Assembly (NCBI GenBank): GCA_900540255.1
Contig: UQFE01000016.1
Coordinates: 1 to 64,000, forward strand
Direction of reading: 5' to 3'
DNA: 64,000 bases
DNA from: an uncultured Clostridium sp.
Lineage (GTDB): Bacteria > Bacillota > Clostridia > Clostridiales > Clostridiaceae
Every line of letters begins with the position of its first letter. The stretch's first letter is position 1. The notes beneath the pieces are model-generated. The model saw only the letters and a list, made by a program, of their open reading frames with translations, had not been told where the DNA came from and searched no databases. The position numbers and the translations under genes are program-made. Shown piece by piece: positions 7,943-16,407 of the stretch.

Positions 7943-10900
7943 ATGTACAATAAAGTTGAATTACCAAATGGTTTTGTTGGACTTGAAAAAGAAATAACAA
8001 ACCTTTGGACTGCAAGAAATGTTATAAAAAAGAATTTTGATATGAATCAAGATGGTGAATATTTCACTTTCTATGATGGACCTCCAACAGCAAACGGTAG
8101 ACCACACGTTGGGCACGTTTTAACAAGAGTTATGAAGGATATAATCCCAAGATACAAGGTTATGAAGGGATATAAGGTTATTAGAAAGGCTGGATGGGAT
8201 ACTCACGGTCTTCCAGTAGAACTTGAAATAGAAAAGAAACTTGGTATTTCAGGAAAAGAGCAAATCGAAGAATACGGAGTTGAAAAGTTCGTTAAAGAAT
8301 GTAAGGAAAGTGTATTTACTTACGTTAGCATGTGGGAAAAGATGACTAATCAAATTGGTTATTGGGTTGATATGGAAAATCCATATGTTACTTACCATAA
8401 TTCATATATTGAATCAGTTTGGTGGGCATTAAAGCAAATGTGGGATAAAGGTCTTTTATATGAAGGACATAAAGTAATGCCATATTGCCCAAGATGTGGT
8501 ACTGCATTATCATCTCACGAAGTTGCACAAGGATATAAAGATGTTAAGGACTTAACTTGTGTAGCTAAATTTAAAGTTGAAGGAGAAGATAACAAATATA
8601 TATTAGCTTGGACAACAACTCCTTGGACATTACCTTCAAACTTAGCTTTATGTATAAACAAAGCTTATACTTATATAGAAGCAAAAGTTGGAGATGAAAT
8701 ATTAATATTAGCTAAAGATTTAGCAGATAAAGTTTTAGGTGAAGATTATGAAATAGCTAGAGAATTCCCTGGAACTCAACTTTTAGGAACTAAATATGAG
8801 CAATTAATGCCTTTTGGTAAAGTAGAAGGAAAAGCATTTGAAGTTATTCATGGTGATTATGTTACTTTATCAGATGGTACTGGTGTGGTTCATATAGCAC
8901 CTGCTTATGGTGAAGATGATAGCTTAGTTGCTAAAGCTAATGGAATTACTTTCATAAACTTAGTTGATAGAGAAGGTAAATTCGTAGAAGAAGTCACTCC
9001 ATGGGCTGGAAAGTTCGTTAAAAAATGTGATGAAAGCATTTGTAAATGGTTAGAAGAAAATAATAAATTATTTAAGTCAGAAAGATATTTACACTCATAT
9101 CCTCATTGTTGGAGATGTGACACACCACTTCTTTATTATCCAAAGGAAAGCTGGTTTGTTGCAATGACAACATTAAGAGATAAGCTTTTAGAAAACAATA
9201 ATAAGATTAACTGGTATCCTGATAACATTAGAACTGGTAGATTTGGTAAGTTCTTAGAAAATGTTATTGACTGGGGTATTTCAAGAGATAGATATTGGGG
9301 AACTCCACTTCCGATTTGGAGCTGTGAATGCGGTCATAAAGAATGTATTGGAAGTATTGAAGAACTTAAAAATAAGGGAATTAATGTTCCAGAAGATATA
9401 GAATTACACAAACCATATATAGATAATGTTCATTTAAAATGTGAAAAGTGTGGAAAAGAAATGACTAGAGCTAATGAAGTTATTGACTGTTGGTTCGATT
9501 CAGGATCAATGCCATTTGCTCAATTACACTATCCATTTGAAAATAAGGAATTATTTGAACAAAACTATCCAGCTCAATTCATATCAGAAGCTGTTGACCA
9601 AACAAGAGGATGGTTCTATACTTTACTTGCAATTTCTACTGCAATATTTGATAGAAACCCATTTGAAAATTGTATAGTTTTAGGTCACGTTCTTGATAAA
9701 AAGGGCTTAAAGATGTCAAAATCTAAGGGTAATGTAGTAGATCCATTTGATGTATTAGATGCACAAGGTGCTGATGCAACAAGATGGCATTTCTATACTG
9801 CAAGTGCACCATGGTTACCAACAAGATTCTCTATAGATGATGTTGGAGAAGCGGGAAGAAAGTTCATGGGTACATTATGGAATGTTTATTCATTCTATGT
9901 ATTATATGCTGAATTAGATCAATTCAATCCTTTACAATATGCTGATTTCGTATCAGAAAATGTAATGGATAAATGGATTATGTCCAAATTAAATACCTTA
10001 GTTAAAGATGTTGAAGCTATGTTAGATTCATATCAAATAACACAAGCAGCTTTAGATATAGAAGAATTTACAGATGAATTATCTAACTGGTATGTAAGAA
10101 GAAATAGAGGAAGATATTGGACTCAAGATTTAACAGATGATAAGATAGGAGCTTATGTAACATTATATAAAGTATTAACAACAGTTATTAAAGTTGCAGC
10201 ACCATTTGTTCCATTTATAACAGAAAATATTTATCAAAACTTAGTTGTTGGATTAGATGAAAATGCACCAGAAAGTATTCACTTATGCAGATGGCCAGAA
10301 GTTGATGAAAAGGCTATCGATAAGGATTTAGAAAAGGAAATGGACTTAGCTTATACTATTGTTAAGTTAGGAAGAAGTGCAAGAAATGGAGCTAATATTA
10401 AGAATAGACAGCCACTTTCAAATATGCTTGTTTCTACTGATTCATTACCAGGATATTATGGAGATATAATAACTGATGAATTAAATATTAAAGAAGTTGA
10501 ATTTGGAGCTGATCTTTCTACACATGTTAACTTTGAAATTAAGCCTAACCTTCCAGTACTAGGAAAGAAATATGGTAAGTTAATACCTGTAATAAGAAAA
10601 GAAATAGCTGCTAGAAATCAAATGGAATTAGCTCAAACTATTCAAAATGGTGAAGTAGTAGTTATTAATGTTGATGAAAATGAAATTGAGTTAAATAATG
10701 AAAACTTATTAGTTACTATGCAAGGGCTAGAAGGATATGCATTTGCTGGTGAAGGCTCAATCGGTGTTGTTTTAGATACAAATATTACTGATGAACTTAG
10801 AGAAGAAGGTCATGTAAGAGAAATGATTTCTAAGATTCAAAATATGAGAAAAGATAAAGGGTTTGAGGTTGCAGATAAAATAAAATTATATGTTGCAGAC

Positions 10901-11053
10901 AATGATATGCTATTAACAGTTATTAAAAAGTATGCAGAAGTAATAAAGAAAGAAACCTTAACTCAAGAAATAGTTTACAATACAGAAGCTGATTATTCAG
11001 ATACAGTTATTAATGGTGAAAACTTAAAAATGACTGTTGAAGTTGTAAGATAA
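7943..11053 (+). CDS. ileS: Isoleucyl-tRNA synthetase, long eukaryote-like type
   Basis: This 1036-residue class I synthetase charges tRNA-Ile. The HIGH motif is HVGH (residues 55-58, in GRPHVGHVL) and the KMSKS motif is intact at 590-594 ([14 protein letters not shown]). The editing domain lies between ([13 protein letters not shown]) and the C-terminal part carries the tRNA anticodon-binding region. Length and motif style match the IleRS2 class, which is typically less sensitive to mupirocin; resistance is a family inference, not shown here. The start has AAAGGAG 8 nt upstream. Transcription is controlled by the T-box leader with an Ile specifier, and a strong terminator follows. Confidence 0.97.
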   Translation: MYNKVELPNGFVGLEKEITNLWTARNVIKKNFDMNQDGEYFTFYDGPPTANGRPHVGHVLTRVMKDIIPRYKVMKGYKVIRKAGWDTHGLPVELEIEKKLGISGKEQIEEYGVEKFVKECKESVFTYVSMWEKMTNQIGYWVDMENPYVTYHNSYIESVWWALKQMWDKGLLYEGHKVMPYCPRCGTALSSHEVAQGYKDVKDLTCVAKFKVEGEDNKYILAWTTTPWTLPSNLALCINKAYTYIEAKVGDEILILAKDLADKVLGEDYEIAREFPGTQLLGTKYEQLMPFGKVEGKAFEVIHGDYVTLSDGTGVVHIAPAYGEDDSLVAKANGITFINLVDREGKFVEEVTPWAGKFVKKCDESICKWLEENNKLFKSERYLHSYPHCWRCDTPLLYYPKESWFVAMTTLRDKLLENNNKINWYPDNIRTGRFGKFLENVIDWGISRDRYWGTPLPIWSCECGHKECIGSIEELKNKGINVPEDIELHKPYIDNVHLKCEKCGKEMTRANEVIDCWFDSGSMPFAQLHYPFENKELFEQNYPAQFISEAVDQTRGWFYTLLAISTAIFDRNPFENCIVLGHVLDKKGLKMSKSKGNVVDPFDVLDAQGADATRWHFYTASAPWLPTRFSIDDVGEAGRKFMGTLWNVYSFYVLYAELDQFNPLQYADFVSENVMDKWIMSKLNTLVKDVEAMLDSYQITQAALDIEEFTDELSNWYVRRNRGRYWTQDLTDDKIGAYVTLYKVLTTVIKVAAPFVPFITENIYQNLVVGLDENAPESIHLCRWPEVDEKAIDKDLEKEMDLAYTIVKLGRSARNGANIKNRQPLSNMLVSTDSLPGYYGDIITDELNIKEVEFGADLSTHVNFEIKPNLPVLGKKYGKLIPVIRKEIAARNQMELAQTIQNGEVVVINVDENEIELNNENLLVTMQGLEGYAFAGEGSIGVVLDTNITDELREEGHVREMISKIQNMRKDKGFEVADKIKLYVADNDMLLTVIKKYAEVIKKETLTQEIVYNTEADYSDTVINGENLKMTVEVVR

Positions 11054-11068
11054 TTAATGATTTTTATA

Positions 11069-11106
11069 AAGAGTAGGGATTAAGTAATAATTCCTACTCT
11101 TTTTTC
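11069..11106 (+). terminator. Terminator of ileS
   Basis: AAGAGTAGG pairs with CCTACTCTT around an A/T-rich loop and is followed by a T run. Confidence 0.85.
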
Positions 11107-11231
11107 AAAAGATATTATTATAAATAAAAAGAACTTAATTATTGAATATAAAAAGTAATTAGAATTATTGTATTAAATAGGAAGAAAAGGTATAATTAAT
11201 AATTAAATAGAAAAATGGAGTGATGTTGAAT

Positions 11232-12230
11232 ATGGCTACTTCTATAAAAGATGTTGCTAGGGAAGCTGGAGTTTCGATAGCAACAGTATCTAGAGTATTA
11301 AATGATATAGATGTCGTAAATGAAGATACAAAGAAAAAGGTTTTAGATGCAATTAAAAAATTAGGGTATAGACCTAATATTGTTGCAAGAAGTTTAAAAA
11401 CACAAAGAACAAAAACAATAGGAATATTAGTTCCTGATATTTCAAGTGGATTTTATCCTGAAATAGTTAGAGGTGCAGAGGATGTTGCAAATATTTATGA
11501 TTATAACGTAATATTATGCAACTCTGATTTTGATTATGATAAGGAAAAAGATTACTTAAGAGTATTAAAAGAAAAAATGGTTGATGGTGTTATATATATG
11601 AGTTCATCTTTAGAAGAAGAAACTCTAGATATAATAAATGAATTAGATTTAAAAACAGTACTTGCAGAATCAAAAGATAGAGAGGGAAGATTACCAAGTG
11701 TAATTATTGATAATGTTAAAGCTACATATGATGTAACTAAGAGTTTAATTGATAGAGGATTAAAAAATATTGCCTTTGTTGGAGTTAATAAAGGTGCAAT
11801 TAATGCCTGGGGTGATAGACATTTAGGATATGAAAAGGCATTACAAGAAAATGGATTAAAATCTGATGAAGATTTAGAATTCTTTAAGGATTTAAAAGTT
11901 AAGAGCGGATATAAAGCAGTAGAAAAGTTCTTAGAAAGTGGTAAAAAGTTTGATGGAGTAGTATGCTCATCTGATGAAATTGCTATAGGGGTAATTAATG
12001 CTTTAAGAGAAAAAGGAATAAGAGTACCAGAAGATGTAAGTGTAATTGGATTTAATGACAATGCTGTTTCTTCTTACTTCTATCCAAAAATAACTACAGT
12101 AAGACAACCAAGTTATGATATGGGATCTGTTGCAATGAGAATGCTTATTAAGATGTTAAATAATAAACCTATAGAACAAGATCAATATGTTTTAGATTAC
12201 AAAATAATTAATAGAGAAAGTACAAAATAG
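11232..12230 (+). CDS. ccpA: LacI-family regulator, probable catabolite control protein A
   Basis: This 332-residue LacI/GalR regulator has an N-terminal helix-turn-helix (TSIKDVAREAGVSIATVSRVLN), a hinge (RPNIVARSLKTQRTKTIGILVPD) and a periplasmic-binding-like core ending NRESTK. The recognition helix ATVSRVLN is that of CcpA, which with HPr-Ser-P binds cre sites for carbon catabolite control in Firmicutes. Length and overall sequence fit clostridial CcpA better than a sugar-specific repressor, but no sugar operon adjoins, so the assignment is by resemblance. ATG 11232 is preferred, with GGAG 11 nt upstream; in-frame GTG/ATG/TTG codons at 11220-11228 overlap that site. A cre-like sequence lies 207 bp downstream in a putative RNA gene. 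Confidence 0.78.
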   Translation: MATSIKDVAREAGVSIATVSRVLNDIDVVNEDTKKKVLDAIKKLGYRPNIVARSLKTQRTKTIGILVPDISSGFYPEIVRGAEDVANIYDYNVILCNSDFDYDKEKDYLRVLKEKMVDGVIYMSSSLEEETLDIINELDLKTVLAESKDREGRLPSVIIDNVKATYDVTKSLIDRGLKNIAFVGVNKGAINAWGDRHLGYEKALQENGLKSDEDLEFFKDLKVKSGYKAVEKFLESGKKFDGVVCSSDEIAIGVINALREKGIRVPEDVSVIGFNDNAVSSYFYPKITTVRQPSYDMGSVAMRMLIKMLNNKPIEQDQYVLDYKIINRESTK

Positions 12231-12245
12231 TATTTTTATATAAAT

Positions 12246-12340
12246 GGGATGTTGCATTAAGAATAAATACTACAATATATTGTGTTGACTTTTATTTTTT
12301 AAACAATATATTATGTATAAAAATTTTAGTGTGACAGCCC
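12246..12340. repeat. Family B repeat, copy 1, with two NrdR-box-like palindromes
   Basis: The ends are GGGATGTTGCATTAAGAATA and its imperfect complement ending GTGTGACAGCCC. Inside are ACAATATATTGT (12272-12283) and a one-mismatch copy (12303-12314), 31 bp apart. It lies just after ccpA and may also act as its terminator. Confidence 0.85.
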
Positions 12341-12396
12341 TTTTATAATTTATATAATATAAAAAGGGAAGTTTGTAATCAATTTCAAGAAAAGTA

Positions 12397-12425
12397 TTGA
12401 ATTAAAAAAATATACATGATATAAT
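12397..12425 (+). promoter_or_regulatory. Promoter of candidate small RNA
   Basis: TTGAAT (12397-12402) and a perfect TATAAT (12420-12425) are 17 bp apart. Transcription should start near 12432, with no coding sequence before the terminator at 12571. Confidence 0.75.
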
Positions 12426-12436
12426 AAAAATAAATT

Positions 12437-12450
12437 TGGCAACGTTTACT
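12437..12450 (+). promoter_or_regulatory. cre-like site at the small-RNA start
   Basis: TGGCAACGTTTACT fits the cre consensus TGnnAnCGnTnnCA at all fixed positions but the last. Its position, about +6 to +19 of the predicted transcript, would suit repression by CcpA. Confidence 0.55.
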
Positions 12451-12570
12451 AAAAGGTAATTATATCTAAAATTGGGTACACAATCAATTAGGTATAGGTA
12501 AAATTAATGGGAATTTGAGAATATGGGTAAAAGTATTATTATAATTACTTTTTAGTAACTAAAATAAACG

Positions 12571-12621
12571 GAACTATATGAAATTGAATGTAAGTATTCA
12601 ATTTCATATAGTTCTTTTTTT
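12571..12621 (+). terminator. Strong terminator of the candidate small RNA
   Basis: A perfect 19-bp stem (12571-12589 with 12596-12614), a 6-nt loop and seven T residues. Confidence 0.93.
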
Positions 12622-12680
12622 ATTTTAAAAGTTCAATTGTTAAAATTTTTATTTAATTAAAAAATACAATCTTAATACTT

Positions 12681-12866
12681 TTATAATATTCCTTCTGTTC
12701 TAAGTAAATTTTCTAATTTTTGAACTTTTTCTGTTAAAGTAATAAATTTTTCTTTTAATAAATTATTTTTTTCTTTTCCTTCGTTAATATAGCTTTCCAT
12801 TTCTTCAACAGCTTTTAATGCTTCATCGATATCTTTTTGAGCTAGCTTTAAGTTTGATTCTTTCAT
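12681..12866 (-). CDS. Small coiled-coil protein of unknown function
   Basis: This 61-residue protein is rich in Lys, Glu and Leu, and almost its whole length has heptad-like spacing of hydrophobic residues (LKLAQKDIDEALKAVEEMES, then LKEKFITLTEKVQKLENLL), so a single long coiled coil is likely. An ideal ribosome-binding site (AAAGGAG, 7 nt before ATG) supports real translation. No catalytic motif or membrane segment is seen and I do not recognise a family. It is divergent from spmA. Confidence 0.7.
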   Translation of the reverse strand: MKESNLKLAQKDIDEALKAVEEMESYINEGKEKNNLLKEKFITLTEKVQKLENLLRTEGIL

Positions 12867-13047
12867 TTATGTATCTCCTTTATTGGGTAAATAAAACTTA
12901 TATGGAATACCTTCTAAGTATTCTTGAAGGTGAAGTAAAATTCAAAAAATAGAATTTCACTTATATTAATATCTTTATCCTATCACTAATAAAAATAGGT
13001 TGCAAGGCATATATTGTAAAGTAAATTATAAAAAGGAGCAGGAAAAT

Positions 13048-13623
13048 ATGATTAATTATATATGGTTTATAATGATTTTTTTTGGATTAATAGTTGGTAT
13101 ATTTACTGGAAATGGTGAAGGAATGTCCAATGCAATAATAAGTTCTATTAACTCTACAGTTACATTTATAATTGGACTTGTTGGATTAATGTGTTTTTGG
13201 TGTGGTGTTATGAAAGTTGCTCAAAATAGTGGATTTACAGAAAAGTTAGCTAAACTTATGAAACCTATATTAAAGATTATATTTAAAGATGCAGCTAAGG
13301 ATGAAAAAGTATTAGGAGCTATAGTTATGAATATAACAGCAAATATGATGGGACTTGGAAATGCAGCAACACCTTTTGGAATTAAAGCAATGGAAGAAAT
13401 GGATAGATTAAATACTAAGAAAGGTGTAGCAAGCAATGATATGGCTTTATTTTTAGTATTAAATGCTGCTTGTATTCAATTGGTTCCATCAACAGTATTA
13501 TCTATAAGAGCAGCAGCAGGTTCTACAAATCCTGGAGCTATAATATTGCCTGCAATAATATCTACTGGTACAGCAGCTATTGTTGGGGTTATTTGCTGTA
13601 AGATTTTACAAAGGTATTTTTAA
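13048..13623 (+). CDS. spmA: Spore maturation protein A
   Basis: This 191-residue integral membrane protein belongs to the nucleoside-recognition (Gate) domain family. The family features are ANMMGLGNAATPFGIKAMEEM and LNAACIQLVPSTVLSIRAAAGSTNP, with about five hydrophobic segments. SpmA works with SpmB in spore-core dehydration and heat resistance. ATG 13048 is chosen because AAAAGGAGCAGG lies just upstream; the frame remains open to 13000 without another site. The gene is 18 bp before spmB, so the two are co-transcribed. Confidence 0.93.
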   Translation: MINYIWFIMIFFGLIVGIFTGNGEGMSNAIISSINSTVTFIIGLVGLMCFWCGVMKVAQNSGFTEKLAKLMKPILKIIFKDAAKDEKVLGAIVMNITANMMGLGNAATPFGIKAMEEMDRLNTKKGVASNDMALFLVLNAACIQLVPSTVLSIRAAAGSTNPGAIILPAIISTGTAAIVGVICCKILQRYF

Positions 13624-13641
13624 ATTTATGAGGTGATATTA

Positions 13642-14166
13642 GTGTTTAGTTATATAACAAGGAGTATTATTCCAATAATAGTTTTAATTATTATTACTTA
13701 TGGAATGATAAAAGGTAGAAAAGTATATGAATGGTTTATTGAAGGGGCTAAAGAAGGGTTAAAGGTTTGTGTTAATATTTTTCCTTATCTTTTAGCTATG
13801 ATAATTGCAGTTCAAATATTTAGAGAATCAAATCTTTTAGATATGTTAAATAATGCAGTTTCACCCCTTTGTAAGTTAATAGATTTGCCTAAAGAAATTG
13901 TACCATTAGTATTAATTAAGCCACTTTCAGGTAGTGGAGCAATGGGAGTTTTTACTGATATTTTAAAAAGTTATGGAGCTGATTCTCCAATTGGATTAGT
14001 TGCTTCAGTAATTATGGGAACTACAGAGACAATATTTTATACTGTAACTGTATACTTTGGAGCTGTTAAAATAAAGAAAACAAGACATACAGTTTGGGCA
14101 GCAATAATGGCTGATATGACTGCTATTATTATGGCAATACTAATGGTAAAAAATTTTATTCTTTAA
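13642..14166 (+). CDS. spmB: Spore maturation protein B
   Basis: This 174-residue membrane protein of the same Gate-domain family is the partner of SpmA. Characteristic segments are YEWFIEGAKEGLKVCVNIFPYLLAM, VLIKPLSGSGAMGVFTDILKSYG and MGTTETIFYTVTVYFGAVKIKKTRH, near its end. The GTG at 13642 is preferred over the GTG at 13633 because AGGTGAT (13631-13637) is the evident Shine-Dalgarno and overlaps the latter. Confidence 0.93.
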   Translation: MFSYITRSIIPIIVLIIITYGMIKGRKVYEWFIEGAKEGLKVCVNIFPYLLAMIIAVQIFRESNLLDMLNNAVSPLCKLIDLPKEIVPLVLIKPLSGSGAMGVFTDILKSYGADSPIGLVASVIMGTTETIFYTVTVYFGAVKIKKTRHTVWAAIMADMTAIIMAILMVKNFIL

Positions 14167-14317
14167 AATTATTTAAAAAATATAATGTAAAATATTAAAG
14201 GTGATTCAAAAATATTTATTTAATTGCATAAATCTGAAAAGAAAATTGGAATTCTATTGGAATTTAAATTTTTTGGTTGTATAATATTACTAAAATAAAA
14301 TCGAATGGAGAATGATT

Positions 14318-14758
14318 ATGGGGGAAGATAAATTTTACATTGTAAATGAAAAATCATTACCAGAGATATTTAAAAAGGTAATTGAAGTGAAAGAGAATAT
14401 TGAACTTGGCAATGCAAAAGATATAAGTGAAGCTATAAAATTAGTTGGAATTAGCAGAAGTACGTACTATAAATATAAAGATGATGTATTTCCAATGGGG
14501 CAGGATATGCAGTCAAAAAAGGTTACACTAATAATTTTAATGACACATAAATCTGGCACATTATCTAAAGTACTTGATTGTATTGCATTTTATAAGGGAA
14601 ATATATTAACAATAAATCAAGATATACCAATAAACTTATCAGCTAATATTACTGTTACTATAGATATTTCTCATATGGAAAAAAGTATAAGTCAATTAGC
14701 TACAAGATTAAATTCGTTACCTAATGTTAGAAGTGTTAAATTATTAGCAGCAGAATAA
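14318..14758 (+). CDS. pheB: ACT-domain protein PheB (UPF0735)
   Basis: This 146-residue protein has an N-terminal helix-turn-helix-like region (AKDISEAIKLVGISRSTYYKYKDDVFP) and a C-terminal ACT domain (VTLIILMTHKSGTLSKVLDCIA through NVRSVKLLAAE). This is the PheB/UPF0735 family, found near phenylalanine or threonine biosynthesis genes in Firmicutes; ACT domains usually bind amino acids. Its regulatory target is unknown and no amino-acid biosynthesis gene is adjacent here. ATG 14318 has TGGAG 7 nt upstream; an ATG at 14312 is too close. Confidence 0.88.
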   Translation: MGEDKFYIVNEKSLPEIFKKVIEVKENIELGNAKDISEAIKLVGISRSTYYKYKDDVFPMGQDMQSKKVTLIILMTHKSGTLSKVLDCIAFYKGNILTINQDIPINLSANITVTIDISHMEKSISQLATRLNSLPNVRSVKLLAAE

Positions 14759-14788
14759 TAAAAAAATAATTTACAAGGAGATAGGGCT

Positions 14789-16045
14789 ATGAACAAAAAT
14801 ATTTATAAATTTAATAGAAATAATCTTTTAGATAAAATTAAGGATAACTCAATTGTAATTTTATTTGCTGGAAAATCAATTCAAAAAACTGGAGATCAAA
14901 CTTATCCATTTACTCCAAATAGGAACTTTTATTATTTAACAGGAGTAAAAGAAGAAGAACATATATTAGTTATGTCAAAAATTAATGGAATGAAATTTTC
15001 TAAATTTTATATTAAAGATATAGATTTAGAATTAGAAAAGTGGATAGGAAAGAGTTTAAGGAAAGAAGAAGCTAAAGAAATTACAGATGTTGATGAAGTG
15101 AATTTTAAAAGTCAATTTAATTCAGATATTCATAAAATGATAACTATGAAAGATGAAATTAATCTTTATTTAGATTTAGAAAGAATGAGTGCTGATACAG
15201 AAGGAACTATTTCACATAAGTTTGCAAAGGAGATGATGAGTAAGTATCCACAAATAAGAGTAAATAATATTTATAGCAAAATTGGTGAATTAAGATTAAA
15301 AAAATCACCACAAGAAGTTGAAAAAATAAAGAAAGCTATAGAAATAACTAAAAGTGGAATTGAAAAATTAATGACTGAATGTCGTAGTGGAATGAAGGAA
15401 TATGAATTAGAAGCATATTTTGATTTTAACTGTAAAATTAAGGGCGCAACAGATTTGGCTTTTACAACAATAGCAGCAGCAGGGAAAAATGCTACAACAT
15501 TACATTATGTAGAAAATAATTCAAAGTTAAAAGATGGAGATTTAATTCTTTTTGATTTAGGTGCAGAATATAATTGTTACAATGCTGATATAACAAGAAC
15601 TTTCCCTATAAGTGGAAAATTTACTGAAAGACAAAAAGAAGTATATAATTCTGTTTTAAAAGTTAATGAAGAAATAATAAATTTAATTAAGCCTGGAATG
15701 AAATATAAAGATATTAATGAAAAAGCAACAGATTTAATTGCAGAAGAATGTATAAAACTTGGCTTAATAAAGGATAAAAGTGAAGTTAGAAAATACTATT
15801 ATCATAGTATTGGACATAGTTTAGGAATGGATACTCATGATATTGAAACACCTCATAGAGATATTATATTTGAACCAGGAGTTGTATTTACAGTAGAGCC
15901 AGGAATATATATCCAAGAAGAGGGTATAGGAATTAGAATTGAAGATGATATATTAGTAACAAATGAAGGGGTTATTAATTTATCTAGTGATATTATAAAG
16001 AGTGTGGATGATATTGAAAACTTTATGGATAAGTTTACCAAATAA
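14789..16045 (+). CDS. Aminopeptidase P family metalloprotease (long form)
   Basis: This 418-residue M24B peptidase is expected to remove N-terminal residues preceding proline. The N-terminal aminopeptidase P domain (PFTPNRNFYYLTGVKEEEH) precedes the pita-bread catalytic domain. Metal ligands are visible: Asp in LILFDLGAEY, Asp in CYNADITRTFP, His in HSIGHSLGMDTHD, Glu in FTVEPGIY and Glu in GIRIEDDILV. The start has AAGGAG 7-8 nt upstream. It is monocistronic, 30 bp after pheB and before a lysine riboswitch. A second, shorter paralogue lies at 42512. Confidence 0.93.
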   Translation: MNKNIYKFNRNNLLDKIKDNSIVILFAGKSIQKTGDQTYPFTPNRNFYYLTGVKEEEHILVMSKINGMKFSKFYIKDIDLELEKWIGKSLRKEEAKEITDVDEVNFKSQFNSDIHKMITMKDEINLYLDLERMSADTEGTISHKFAKEMMSKYPQIRVNNIYSKIGELRLKKSPQEVEKIKKAIEITKSGIEKLMTECRSGMKEYELEAYFDFNCKIKGATDLAFTTIAAAGKNATTLHYVENNSKLKDGDLILFDLGAEYNCYNADITRTFPISGKFTERQKEVYNSVLKVNEEIINLIKPGMKYKDINEKATDLIAEECIKLGLIKDKSEVRKYYYHSIGHSLGMDTHDIETPHRDIIFEPGVVFTVEPGIYIQEEGIGIRIEDDILVTNEGVINLSSDIIKSVDDIENFMDKFTK

Positions 16046-16061
16046 TATATATAAAATTGTA

Positions 16062-16090
16062 TTGAAAATATATTAAATAGATTATATAAT
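16062..16090 (+). promoter_or_regulatory. Promoter of the lysine riboswitch transcript
   Basis: TTGAAA (16062-16067) and TATAAT (16085-16090) lie 17 bp apart, 30 bp before the first conserved riboswitch bases. Confidence 0.8.
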
Positions 16091-16117
16091 ATATTTGTAA
16101 ATAACAAAAGTGAATAA

Positions 16118-16357
16118 ATTAGGGTAGAGGCGCGATAGTTAATAGTATTATTGATGAGGAAAGCACTATGATTCAATAAGAAAGGATCAATCGCCGAAGC
16201 ATACAACTGATGCTTTAAGGTTGTATAGCTGGGAATACATAAAATATATGTATTACTGTCACAAAAATGTTTTTGTGTTGAGCTATCATTTAAGACTTGT
16301 AATATTGTATTTTTTTGCATATGAAAGACCTTGAGTGTTAACTCAAGGTCTTTTTTT
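16118..16357 (+). promoter_or_regulatory. Lysine riboswitch (L-box) with terminator
   Basis: The conserved lysine-aptamer blocks are present in order: AGGGTAGAGGCGCGAT (16121 on), AGTA, GAGGAAAG, GAAAGGATCAATCGCCGAAGC, ATAGCTGGGAATACAT, ATTACTGTCA and the closing GAGCTATC (about 16288). A terminator stem, AAAGACCTTGAGT and complement with a T7 tail, follows at 16324-16357. High lysine should terminate transcription before the transporter gene. Confidence 0.95.
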
Positions 16358-16407
16358 GTGTTAAGGTGCTTTTAGTATTCACTTTTATATAAATAGGGGG
16401 AAAGAAA

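Larger units (their letters stand above)
12432..12621 (+). ncRNA. Candidate structured small RNA of about 190 nt
   Basis: A consensus promoter and a very strong intrinsic terminator bound a stretch without a plausible open frame. Two segments far apart, 12448-12462 (ACTAAAAGGTAATTA) and 12542-12556 (TAATTACTTTTTAGT), are complementary except for one G-U pair and would close the RNA into a single domain. The interior is G-rich in short runs (GGGTA, AGGTATAGG, TGGG). A cre-like site overlaps the start region, suggesting control by CcpA encoded just upstream. It does not match a riboswitch class I know, and no target gene follows in cis, so a trans-acting RNA is more likely than a leader. Confidence 0.6.

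Noticed and set aside
11552..12061. A 169-codon frame antisense to ccpA
   Set aside because: It lies wholly within the opposite strand of a clear LacI-family gene, is rich in Ser/Pro/Leu as expected from the complement of AT-rich coding DNA, and has no ribosome-binding site.
12432..12621. The structured RNA after ccpA as a metabolite riboswitch
   Set aside because: The consensus blocks of the riboswitch classes I could recall are not seen, and no gene follows in the same direction before the terminator, so a cis-acting leader role is unlikely.
15853..16320. A 155-codon minus-strand frame across the aminopeptidase end and the lysine riboswitch
   Set aside because: Explained by the antisense of a real gene plus a structured RNA; no start signal.
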